This document shows, piece by piece, positions 43,288 to 53,505 of a stretch of 64,000 bases of DNA. How positions within the stretch are numbered: position 1 is the stretch's first letter; every line of letters begins with the position of its first letter. The notes beneath the pieces are model-generated. The model made no database searches. It saw only the letters and a list, made by a program, of their open reading frames with translations, and was not told the origin of the DNA. The DNA comes from Cordylochernes scorpioides (Eukaryota; Arthropoda; Arachnida; Pseudoscorpiones; Chernetidae): the NCBI GenBank assembly GCA_030710605.1, contig CP092877.1, positions 39,842,594 to 39,906,593 on the forward strand. The letters are read 5' to 3'. The translations under genes were made by a program, and so were the position numbers.

Positions 43288-45347
43288 GGTTCTCTCTCAG
43301 TCTGCTGTCTGAAATATTCCAGATTAGTAGTGGGGATTGGAGAAGAGAATCTCATGTATTAATGGGGGCAGGGAACCGAGGGGTGAAAGATGGGTTCATG
43401 GCCCAAAAGGGAAAGGAAATGGGAGAGGTACATGTTCATCCATGTGGGTGGATAGTAATCTTAGATCAATGCTCTTTCTGGGTGTATTGAAACTAACTAG
43501 CCATGATGGTAGGGGCGCTGTTCTCACTGCCTCTATTGTACATCAGAATGAACTATAATTATTACTAGTGTATTATTATTCCAACAGCCTATGACCTTTA
43601 AACCTTTATACCTTCATATACACTCGACGGGGTAGTCACCTTGTTAAAAAAAAATCTATAATGTCATAGATCAGCTAGGGGGAGAACATAACAAAATTGT
43701 GCGAATAGTCTGTTTCAACTACTGATTGTAAGCATATTAAACTCGTTCTCTTTAGGTTGGCTCGCTCATTCATCTTCAATCTACTTTCAATAGTCATATT
43801 GAGTTCACATGGATGCTAGATGTAAACTGTATCAAAATAGTGTAGTTTTCTAGTTTCCGAATTATATGACAGTTAGAGAAAGAAACAAACATTCTGGAAA
43901 TATCTCGCACTGGCTACTATTAAAAAAAATTGAATGGGGTACAGCTCTGATCTTACAGGATACCTCATGGCTCATAGAATTGAATCGCTCATTTCTCACT
44001 AAAATATTCACACAGGGTATGGAGGTCTCCAGCGGTTCTATAGCTATTGGTCAACTAAATTAATTAATGGCAGGAATTGAAGCAAGTTTAAATGCTCATG
44101 TGCTGTTTTGTCATGCGTCTTTATGTCATCTGCACAGGAAAGTGTCGCCTCAAGGACCTAATTCTGGGACTAACATCCGCTGCACATTTCAGGAAGGAGT
44201 GGTCGTCCATACAATAGCAAGATATCATTTTGCTGCCAATGTACAATGTTGAGCATTTTCCATGTCGTCATTTTGTCGATCCCCAATCTTCTAGGGTGTT
44301 TCTTTAAGCATTTCACGATGTCATTTAATGCTTCATGCGATCCCGCCCGGCATTCAATAAGTAAGTATTTGATCGTACCACCTCCAGGAGACCATCCCAT
44401 TGCGGCCGAATCATTTCCACCCAACTTATAACGCCGTCCATATCGCGTAATTGAAATTAGTGTAAAACTCAAAGAATAAGACCTTAATCTCTTAATTCTT
44501 TACTAATTTCAGTTGGCTCAACATAAATCTTCTCAATTATTAATTTAGTACAGTGGCGTGACATGTCACACTTCTTCTAGTTCTTTCGCAAGCTCGATTA
44601 ATCCCAGTGGAAACCCGTCCAGGCGTCAATCCCGTGCTAACCCGTCATGCATGACTTCAAATTTGGAAATTATTAGACCTGAATATTTGCAGTGGCATCT
44701 GCTTCCACTGAAAGTATTTAAGACACAAGGCTGCCTCTTTAAATCACTGTCTTTACTCCCACATGCCTGTGTAAACTTTAACCATGACTTTATCAATTCT
44801 CAAAATTCTGCCTATCGAGTATCCTGAGAATCAATGTTCTTCTTGTCTACGGCGGATTATCACAGTAATTGTTCCCTAGAGTTATCTGCGTCGAGTGGTC
44901 AGTCTGTACTACTAATTCTCCACTCTAACTCTAGGACTCTTCTATCTACTCGGGCTGTTCAAAAATTTTCAAGACAGTTGTTCAAATCCCCAATGATAAT
45001 CTGCTAAATTTCGATAATTATTGGAATTCTCATTAAACAGAATAACTACACCTTTCTGACACAGAAATATCCAGCATCAAGATATAGCGCACCGTCCAAT
45101 TTCTTTATTTCAAGACGGTGTCAAATTACAACTGAAGGAACATACTAAGCATATAACTGGTTTAAATTTCATGTAATCTCATCATGCCTTCTGCTGGCAA
45201 ATATTTACTGTAAAATTCAATACTATCAAGATGGTTTTATTTTTCTTCATCCAAAAAAAAATGTTTCAGAAATAGAATCTTGGAAATCTCTACTTGAGGC
45301 AAAAAAAATGCACATTTATCAATTTAAGATAACCTTCCCTTGTCAGA

Positions 45348-45617
45348 GTGTATACAGCTGCCAAGCCAAAATACGCAGGGGAGACAGGAAGGAGAGTCAG
45401 CAATAGAATATATGAACATAGACGCAACGTTATTAATCAAGACAATAGGTCTCTAATTTTCCAATACTGCAAAGGAACAGGTCACACTTTCGCATTAGGA
45501 GAACCTAGAATACATTACAATAACATAAACAGCAAATATCAAAGGCTTATAATTGATTCTCTATTATTCAGAAAATACAATAGCATTAATAGAAATAGAT
45601 TTGCCCGAAACATATAA
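45348..45617 (+). pseudogene. Penelope-like element GIY-YIG endonuclease fragment
   Basis: The frame shows YAGETGRRVSNRIYEHRRN, then KGTGHTFALGEP and QRLIIDSLLFRKYNSINRN, the order seen in Penelope-like GIY-YIG C-termini. The reverse transcriptase is absent, so it is 5'-truncated. It runs opposite to the host gypsy element and must have inserted or been captured there. Confidence 0.8.
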
Positions 45618-45912
45618 CACAATATATCCTAGTACCAGCTAATAATATCAACAATAATATAAGTAACTTATATGTAATAGCCAATAACTATTATAAAACT
45701 ACTTAAATAATAGAATTTCTAACCTATAAGATAATTCATAGAATATAGCAAACAATAGTAGAATATGTGTAATACCTTAATCAAAAAAAAATATGTCTTA
45801 AGAAAAACAAATAATATGCAAAACTTTCTAATGTATATATATATATATGTGCATAGAATCATAATAGTTTTAGCATCAGGCGACGTTATATTTTCTTGAT
45901 ATATTGTATATG

Positions 45913-45955
45913 TTTCTCCTGTAGAAGGGCGGACAAGCTCGAAAGCTCGAGAAGA
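45913..45955 (+). ncRNA. Hammerhead-like motif in Penelope-like tail (variant core)
   Basis: CTGTAGA (consensus CTGANGA with A6 changed), then a four-pair stem II GGGC/GCTC, then GAAA at 45941-45944. A sister motif lies at 52425-52466. Confidence 0.4.
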
Positions 45956-46266
45956 CCAGAATAAAAGATACTCATCCCCATAGACGTTTTTACTTTGATG
46001 TCAGAAATCGATGATAATATTAAGGTTTTGCCACAAACAATGTGAATCGTAAAAGACAGCGGCGAGAGATGCGGTATACACCGCCTCAACATAACTTTCA
46101 TTGCCTGATAAAATGCCCGTGAAACGGAAAGCATAAATTAAAATTCACGATTTATAATAGACTGTTAATCTCAGGATGCGTGGACTACTTCACCAATACT
46201 TAAAAATAGTATGGCTTTTCATTAGGTATATATTTCTAAAGTATAGGGGATGAAACATATACTAAA

Positions 46267-46289
46267 TTCGAGCCCCGCGGCGGGCGACA
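46267..46289 (-). promoter_or_regulatory. gypsy primer-binding site (tRNA-Lys-like)
   Basis: The plus strand next to the 5' LTR reads like a tRNA 3' half: TTCGAGC T-loop, CCCGC stem and GGCGGGC acceptor, then G. The T loop and C-rich stem resemble tRNA-Lys(CTT). The CCA end is altered. Confidence 0.65.
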
Positions 46290-46290
46290 T

Positions 46291-47818
46291 TGATGTGTTC
46301 CCTGGTTTGGATAGATGAAAAGGGAGGATACACGATGTGACTTATTAAAGTTTCCTTACTTAAGTATATATATATATAGCAATTTAGGCCAACAACCCCA
46401 TGTATATAACCCGCAGCAAGACCTTAATGTTGTATAATGGTAAATATGATGGAATAACGCACTGAAACACATAAAAGTACAAACATCACTAAAACCTGAC
46501 AGATAATTACCCTCAAAGTAGCCCTAATAAAGTCGTAATTTTGTAACTGTTGCTGTGTCAATATATCACAGCAAAGATATAGTACACAACTCTATTTCAA
46601 CAGAGTCGGTTGTTCTATAATTTGTACACTTTGTGAAATTAAGGTGTGGGGGGTAGTACCATAAGGCAAATTATGTATGAAATAGGTAACAGAGGAAACA
46701 AGAAAATTTTTCTAGATATTTATTTAAATATCTTAAAATTTGGGAACATGTCTATACTGACGAGATATGCTATTTACATAGTAAAATTTTAGATAGAGGT
46801 GACCTGAAGTTACTTTATAGCCCTTTAGGGCCCATGCGAAATCTAGGTTGTCTACTACACAAAAGGGGGGGGGGGAACCTAGATCTCCATCTATTCTAGC
46901 GGGACAAAATATACGAACCCTAACACTCCTTTTAAGTCACTTAAAGCCCTTTAGGGCCCATTCAGAATCTAAATAGATTAGCTTCTGTTCGAAAAAAAAA
47001 AAAAAAAAAAGAGGGGGGCTAAGCCATAATGACAAGGGGCTTACCTTCTCTCGAAAGCGGCGGCAAGGTCTGGTCTCCTCTACGTCTCAGGCCCGTCTAA
47101 AAATCGTCCTTCTCACTGAGCGACTCCGATCGAATCCCGCCTTTTGGCAAAGAACCTTCTTTTATATCATCTCATTCTCCATTTTCATTCGCCGAAAGAA
47201 ACACCAATCAAAATGGCCAACGGCTCCAGTATCAATTTCATAGACGCCCCAGGCCTCTCCCCTTCAAAATAGAACATATAGTATTACCAAAACAAAAAAA
47301 ATCTAAAGAGAGAAACAACCCCTGCGGTAGTGTAAGATTTCAGACTCCAGCCCCCCGTCTTTCCACATGGGTTGAAATACAATCCTCCCTTTTTCTCGGG
47401 ATGGTATATATATCGCCCCCCCGTCTTGGCTAAAATTGACCCAGGCCCTTTTTACCTGGACTGTAATGTGATGCTTTCCTTTCTCTGGAAGGATATTTTA
47501 TAAGTTTCAGTCTTTAGAGATCTTCCTTCTCCATTTTTCTCCTTTTTTTTTTTTTCTGGTCACCTTTACCTAAATTTTTGGTGAGGGGAATATATGTACA
47601 TATGAAACAACAGTTTCCAGCTCGGATGTCTCTGGATGTCTTCTTCTTTACCAGGCATCAGCTTTCGGCATGGAAGTCTGGTGTCACCAAGTGTCTAAGT
47701 TTCTGGGCAAAAAAAAATGGTCTGTAAGTCTATGTGGGAGGGAAGCCATGTATCCATTTGATATGATTATACATACGCCTTCTGTTGGGGTATGGTTACA
47801 AAAAAACGTGCCCCAACA
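46291..47818 (-). repeat. gypsy 5' LTR
   Basis: Nearly identical to the 3' LTR; differences include a longer G run and a few substitutions. Confidence 0.95.
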
Positions 47819-47822
47819 GTGG

Positions 47823-48581
47823 TAAATCAATTTGTCAATATATAAAAATGAAAATTATTGAAATAATAATTTCTGACCAAAAGATTTTAAAAAATCCTTC
47901 GTTAATTATTTAAAAAAAAATTAATTTGGTAACATTTCAATAAGTATGCCAATCAAATAATAAAATATTATATTTATTCTTTTATAAAACTTGAATTAAA
48001 TTTTTGAATAAGTAAATTCAACAAACTCACTTTGAAGCATTTCTTTAGACGCTTTGGAGCCCATGATCGCAGATATTTACTTTCACTTCTTTGTTTACGA
48101 ATAACCTTTCTTTGATACCATGGAAATAGAATGTTATTTTTTCTTTTTCATTTAAATCAATTAGTGATTATCACATGAACTGAAAATATGAACAACCTAC
48201 AAACCTCTTCTATCTGGTGGAAAATTCTCTGGAACTCTAATAAAAATAGAATTATAACGAGACGATTGGAAAAATCCTTAGGAATATTTACATACTGTCC
48301 GATAAAACATGGCAGGGGTACCAGGTGTGTCCCTTTGGCTCAAAACGGATCAGTCCCTCTGAGACACGATGATTGGCAGACCCCCCTACACAGACCTGCC
48401 TTGACTGGCGTCGCCTTCACTTGCTCTCTCGCCATCTCTGTGGTGACATCCAACATGCCTTGTCCTTTTGCGCAATCTTAAAAACGCCTGAACCCACTCT
48501 GAAAATTATGGCCACCTCGACTGCAACTAACATGCCACACTACAGACATCCTACAGAATAAACTACATTACAATATATACA

Positions 48582-48582
<1 letters not shown>
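47823..48582. other. AT-rich flank with a possible LINE remnant
   Basis: Frames at 48188-48560 (QTCLDWRRLHLLSRHLCGD) vaguely recall a LINE tail, too weak to name. Otherwise nothing. Confidence 0.25.

Positions 48583-48620
<38 letters not shown>
48583..48620. repeat. TA microsatellite at retrozyme insertion
   Basis: About 19 TA units abut the first retrozyme unit; more TA repeats follow at 49388-49402. Confidence 0.9.
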
Positions 48621-48623
<3 letters not shown>

Positions 48624-48749
48624 AGACAAGGGTCGCCTCTCCCGTCAAAATAGACGTCTAAAACAGACGCCATCTATTGACCGTCGCCGCAACTAGCGGC
48701 CTCGGGTCGGTGACAAAGCCACAACACCAGCTTTGGCAAACTGAAAAGC

Positions 48750-48804
48750 GTCCACCTGGAGACCATGGTTTCGGGCTGATGGCCCTCGTCAGTCCAGGGC
48801 GGAC
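48750..48804 (-). ncRNA. Hammerhead ribozyme (type I), consensus core, unit 1
   Basis: Minus strand from 48804: stem I outer GTCC pairs with GGAC, inner CCTGGA with TCCAGG. Core CTGACGA, then stem II GGGC/GCCC with loop CATCA, then GAAA. Stem III is ACC/GGT, so ACCATGGT is self-complementary. The cleavage triplet GTC puts the cut between 48761 and 48760. Every invariant base is present. Confidence 0.92.
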
Positions 48805-49068
48805 TTTATTCCATGAGATCCACACGGGATCTAATGGAATCTTGACAATCTGCCAAAGAGGTGTTTTGCTGGCAAAGTGGCTGGGCCATATCTATGGCCA
48901 AAATATAGATGGAAATTTTGCCGGGAGGAAAATGATCTAAAGAGACAAGGGTCGCCTCTCCCGTCAAAATAGACGTCTAAAACAGACGCCATCTATTGAC
49001 CGTCGCCGCAACTAGCGGCCTCGGGTCGGTGACAAAGCCACAACACCAGCTTTGGCAAACTGAAAAGC

Positions 49069-49123
49069 GTCCACCTGGAGACCATGGTTTCGGGCTGATG
49101 GCCCTCGTCAGTCCAGGGCGGAC
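49069..49123 (-). ncRNA. Hammerhead ribozyme (type I), unit 2
   Basis: Identical to the unit 1 ribozyme, 319 bases further on. Two cuts on one transcript would free an exact 319-nt monomer. Confidence 0.92.
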
Positions 49124-50203
49124 TTTATTCCATGAGATCCACACGGGATCTAATGGAATCTTGACAATCTGCCAAAGAGGTGTTTTGCTGGCAAAGTGGC
49201 TGGGCCATATCTATGGCCAAAATATAGATGGAAATTTTGCCGGGAGGAAAATGATCTAAAGAGACAAGGGTCGACTCTCCCGTCAAAATAGACGTCTAAA
49301 ACAGACGCCATCTATTAGACGTCTATTTTGACGGGAGAGGCGACCCTTGTCTCTTTAGATCATTTTCCTCCCGGCAAAATTTCCATCTATATATATATAT
49401 ATGTTGTAATGTGTAGAGCCGAGCCGACAACACGTCGCAGTAGGCTCCTCATCCAACATGCAGTCATAGGCCAGAGTGGGAGCGCACTAGCCTGAAGATG
49501 AATGAATACCACACGTATAAGAACATGGTTACCTAGGTTTAGAGGGGGTAGCACCCAATGAGACGAGGTGGACTATGAGAGTCCTGGGATCACTGGTTAA
49601 TCTGGCAGCATGGCGACCTGGTCTATACCGTGCACCTTGCTATACTCCTTCCTGTGGGCTCAGCAGGAACCCAGCTCATATGTTAATGATGAAGTCAGAG
49701 AGGGCGGACCTTTTTAGGTGTCCGTGTCCAATCAAGGACAGGCATGACCTGTCCACATCCTTCCTGAGTTGCTTTGACTTATCAGTGATCTGTTATCCGA
49801 TCTTACTGGATAGAAGTTATTTCTATAAAATGTTTTAAAATATTGCACAAAAATATTTTATTTTTAAGAAAAGATTGTTATAAGTATTCATAGGCTTTCC
49901 CAATATTAAACGTGGACTCTTTAGAACCTTTGTATGTTTGTTGGTAATTTACTAATTAGTAACTCACACAGTAAATCATTCTATTCATGGCTTAATATTA
50001 CGTGTCTTTTTTTAGGGGGGGGGGGGGGGGCGGGGAATAGTGAAAAATGGTATTATTCAAGTCTAATAAGGCTACAAAGTTCTAGAGCTTTAGATTGACA
50101 TAGCTCAAAATATTTCAAAAGACAAAAAAGTAACCTTTTATTTCAGTATTTTTCAGAAAAGGGGGGGGAGAGGATTCGATAATCTTCCCCTAAAGATGTC
50201 ATA

Positions 50204-51327
50204 TCTATATATATAAAAATGGATGTTTGTTGGTTGGTCCGTTGGTCCGTCCGTGAGTCCGTCCGTGAGTGATAATCTTCTACATCGCTCAACCAATCGT
50301 GATGAAACTTTGGGAAGATGTTTAGTATACTACAGGGATGGTTTATGGCTAATTACTCTTTAGAAATAACCTTTCGTTGCATTTCTATTTACAATAAAAC
50401 GTAAATTCACTCGCAATCTGCGCCCCTCTCACGGCAGACGGGGGATGGCGGCGCGCGACGATTGGCTGCCGGCGCAGCACGTGACCTCCCTGCCCCCCCC
50501 CGCCCCCCCCCCCCCACCGAGTAAATGAGATCTCCCGGCTGACGGCCGAGCAGCGCCCTCTAGAACGCGTGACGATTTTGACGGCGCGGAGCGCTCCCGG
50601 TTGGACAGTTGCGCGGGGACAGAGTGACCTCGCGGGTGCCCTCCGGGAACTACGTCCATCTTCCATATGTAATATACATTTAATCGTGTAAACCCGGGCG
50701 TTGCCCGGGTCATTCGTCTACAAATTCGCAGTAGTTCACTAATTCAAACCAATATTTCCATACATAGGTAAAAGAATACTGGGAAGACTGACATTTATTA
50801 ATGCAGTGATTATAATCAATGCTTACAATGAAGGGCTATATTGTCTATATATATAAAAATCACCTTCAAATTTTAACGTAACGTTCCATTCTCAATCCCG
50901 TTGGGCTTTAGATCGGCTAAAACATTTTTATAGCAATAATATTTATAGCAATAAATATAGCGAATTTAAGACGTAGTGATTATATTCTGTGTTTGTGCAT
51001 ATATAGATATTTTACAGAAAATGTGAGAACGTTCTATTAGAATATCTCGAAAACAAAAAACAATACATATAAACGAGTTCACTGACATTTATTAATGCAG
51101 TGATTATAATCAATGATTATAATGAAGGGCTATATTATCTATATATATAAAATTCACTTTCAAATTTTAGCGTAACGTTCCATTCTCAATCCCGTAGGGC
51201 TTTAGATCTGCTAAAACATTTTTATCTTTATAAGTGAATATTGACTTTACTGTACTGAATAGTTTAGTATAATGTTAATTTAACATATTACAATTTAGCC
51301 ACAGCAGGGCGTGGCCGGGTCCGCTAG
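50204..51327 (+). mobile_element. Helitron with exact empty site in copy A
   Basis: It runs from TCTATATATATAAAAATGG to the hairpin GCCACAGC/GCGTGGC and GGTCCGCTAG, between A (50203) and T (51328). Copy A has the uninterrupted A-T junction, so there is no target duplication, as Helitrons require. Inside are further head-type starts (TCTATATATATAAAA at about 50844 and 51139) and an internal tail (CCCGGGCGTTGCCCGGG, about 50691), so it is a composite. No Rep/helicase. Confidence 0.92.
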
Positions 51328-51533
51328 TATATATATATGATATGAGGTATCCAAATATAGAATCTATATAAATAACATGGGTTAAAGAAAATAAAAATGA
51401 TACTAATCTAGTATTATTCTCTAATGCTTATCATTGAATTATATAGATTGTTCGTCTTTAGGAATGTATAGGATTACAAATTGATGCAATTTATTGTTAG
51501 ATAGATCTCAACTGAGGAGTCTGTTGAAATTGT

Positions 51534-52232
51534 TTAGTCTTCGCCGCCGGTCATATTGAGAATACGCAGGATCATAAGGAACAGATTGACCATGTCGAGA
51601 TAGATATTGAGAGCTGCGAAGATATATTCTTCGGGAGAGATGGAGTAAGCATGGCGTCCTGTGAGCATGAGTTGAGTATCATGGATAAGATAGACTGAGA
51701 ACAGTATCGCTCCAGCCACACAGTAGATTAAGTGAAGAATCTTAATATGCACAAACATCAGCACAAAACCAGCAAGCAAGAACGCCAAGAGGAATACAAT
51801 AAGAATTCCATTCATCGTAGTAAAGTCGATGGAAGTCTGGAAGGCAAAGATGGTTAGAGAAAAACAAAGAATAGCTGTGATTGCTAGTGCAAGAAGGACT
51901 AATGCTGGATCAGTTTGGGCAGCAACGCAGCCAAGAAGGAAAGCTTGAAGTAGAGTGAATGCTCCAAGACAAATGATATTGGTAGGGAAGGTTCTACGAA
52001 CTTGCTCGCAGCATACAAGAACGAAGGTGAAGATGATGATAAGGACGAAGGCAATCAGAGGAAGTTCAGGATGCTGCACTACAAACTCCCGCAGGTCTGA
52101 GACAAGGGTGAATGCAGCTATGATAGCTATGGTCGCGACAATCTGAGCTAGGACGATGGAGTACACCTTGCGGACAAATCCAAGGCGCACCTTAGGACAA
52201 GAGAACGATTCTTCAAATGTGTCGCAAGCCAT
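51534..52232 (-). CDS. Lifeguard/TMBIM (BAX inhibitor-1 family) protein, copy B
   Basis: 232 residues, one amino acid different from copy A (Thr84). Seven hydrophobic helices, RKVYSIVLAQ at the start, D185 and D213 as the probable di-aspartate sensor, and the family end SISPEEYIFAALNIYLD. Role by family: calcium leak and anti-apoptotic control in Golgi/ER membranes. No introns. A polyadenylation signal (AATAAA on the minus strand) lies at 51490-51495. Unlike copy A the upstream flank is fully sequenced. A Helitron sits 200 bases downstream of the stop, probably beyond the transcript end. Confidence 0.95.
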   Translation of the reverse strand: MACDTFEESFSCPKVRLGFVRKVYSIVLAQIVATIAIIAAFTLVSDLREFVVQHPELPLIAFVLIIIFTFVLVCCEQVRRTFPTNIICLGAFTLLQAFLLGCVAAQTDPALVLLALAITAILCFSLTIFAFQTSIDFTTMNGILIVFLLAFLLAGFVLMFVHIKILHLIYCVAGAILFSVYLIHDTQLMLTGRHAYSISPEEYIFAALNIYLDMVNLFLMILRILNMTGGED

Positions 52233-52424
52233 TTTGTGGTTCGGATTATATGAAGTTTTCGGTTATAATTTTTTTAAAATATGCTGAAACCACCCCATAC
52301 TGGCCATATTCAACAATGACAGCAAATTTAGAGATCAACTGATATCTTTTGAAAAGGAAAAAATTAAAGAATACAACAGGTTTCTGGAGATGAGTTTCTT
52401 TTCAATTTTATTAATGTCATCTCA

Positions 52425-52466
52425 CACACACACAAGCTTTCGGACATCTCTGCCCTTCTACAGGAG
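52425..52466 (-). ncRNA. Hammerhead-like motif, Penelope-type tail (variant core)
   Basis: Minus strand CTGTAGA, stem II GGGC/GTCC around AGAGAT, then GAAAGCTT. Same variant core as 45913-45955 with a different stem II pair. Confidence 0.4.
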
Positions 52467-52716
52467 TACATTAAACGAATAATAACAATAAATGCAGTAT
52501 TATTGTGTTTATAACAAAATTGTCGTTTTGTTAAGATATTATTGGCTGTGATAGGGTTGGCTAACAAATCACAATGCTAAATCTTCCAGCTAAAAAAAGA
52601 ATTATTTTTACCATTTACGATATTATAGTGCTGCCCCTATTTCGAAAGAATCTAAAACTTCATTTGTGATAATATAAAGAACAAAACTATAATTATATTA
52701 TTTAAAGCAAATATAT

Positions 52717-53211
52717 TGTCGCGCGCTGACTCCTCCGGTTCTTCGCGACGACGCCGCTTCTTCCTTCGTGGATCACCTACCCGGACTCCCGTTGCTCTCC
52801 CTTTGCAGCTCTTCCCTGCAGAGCACCCAAGGACCTCCGAGAACCACCACTCAGGTGGAACTCATTTCCTCTGGCAGTATCTCTCGGCTTTACCACTGGT
52901 GGGGGACACGAGAGACTTACCAGAAGAGTAGTGACTGTGGCGATGGCAACAATAGCAACCGGCAACACGACTTCTAACACTCCTCCTTTTTTATTGTCTT
53001 CTTTAAACCATATTTACATATAACTCGAATAACAATTAACGGGTATTTATATTTATTTACACTCCAGAGCCAATATGAACATCTATTTACAACTATTTGC
53101 TCCAGGAAACAGGAAAGTCGGCGATTCCCACACAAGTTGCATACCAGAAATAGGCGAAAGCGCCATCTATTGGGGGAGGTTGTAGGTGTTTTGAGGCCCA
53201 TATACGCGACA
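52717..53211. mobile_element. Solo LTR
   Basis: 495 bp starting TGTCGCGCGCTGACTCC and ending TACGCGACA, with ATAT on both sides. GC-rich 5' part, then AT-rich. No internal region; family not determined. Confidence 0.55.
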
Positions 53212-53505
53212 ATATTTTACAATACACAAAAAAAAAATGCGGAACAGAACTAACTCTACCTTAAAATGAATTGTTTTCTATATTACAAAATGACAAGACG
53301 CTGCAAATCTTTGTTATTAATTGTATAGCGCCATCTATTGGGGGAGGTTGTAGGTGTTTTGAGGCCCATATACGCGACAATATTTTACAATACACAAAAA
53401 AAAAAAAAATGCGGAACAGAACTAACTCTACCTTAAAATGAATTGTTTTCTATATTACACACAAAATGACAAGACGCTGCAAATCTTTGTTATTAATTGT
53501 ATAAA
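53160..53505. repeat. About 169-bp tandem duplication overlapping the LTR end
   Basis: GCGCCATCTATTGGGGG starts at 53160 and again at 53329. Both copies include the last 50 bases of the LTR and its flank, so the duplication came after the insertion. Confidence 0.9.

Larger units (their letters stand above)
43288..46266 (-). other. gypsy 5' leader region
   Basis: About 3 kb between the primer site and gag. No gypsy protein recognised. Holds the plus-strand Penelope-like fragment 45348-45955. Confidence 0.6.
33641..47818 (-). mobile_element. Ty3/gypsy retrotransposon, 14.2 kb, full length
   Basis: Two LTRs (33641-35166 and 46291-47818) differ at only a handful of positions in 1.53 kb, so insertion is recent. 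GTGG flanks both sides (33637-33640 and 47819-47822). Gag, protease, RT/RNase H and integrase follow in order on the minus strand. It is unusually long because of a 3-kb leader, which includes a Penelope-like fragment, and a 3.7-kb stretch after integrase. No env-like frame is seen. Confidence 0.95.
48621..49394 (-). mobile_element. Tandem retrozyme, 319-bp units, family 1
   Basis: Two complete head-to-tail units (48621-48939 and 48940-49258) look identical. A third partial unit (49259-49316) follows, then an inverted fragment (49317-49394) that spans a unit-to-unit junction. Each unit has one hammerhead on the minus strand and no protein. Small tandem hammerhead repeats are the known form of animal and plant retrozymes, whose transcripts self-cleave to unit-length RNAs that are circularised. 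The 87-residue frames in each unit are by-products. Confidence 0.9.
49395..52256. repeat. Duplicated segment, copy B
   Basis: Matches 1583-3333 throughout, apart from the inserted Helitron 50204-51327, a few substitutions and homopolymer-length changes. Confidence 0.93.

Noticed and set aside
48188..48561. LINE tail or host exon
   Set aside because: Similarity is too weak and frames break; left as unassigned.
48677..49259. Two identical 87-residue frames
   Set aside because: They lie antisense to the hammerheads and arise from the identical 319-bp units; nothing protein-like is conserved with the 29.3-kb copy.
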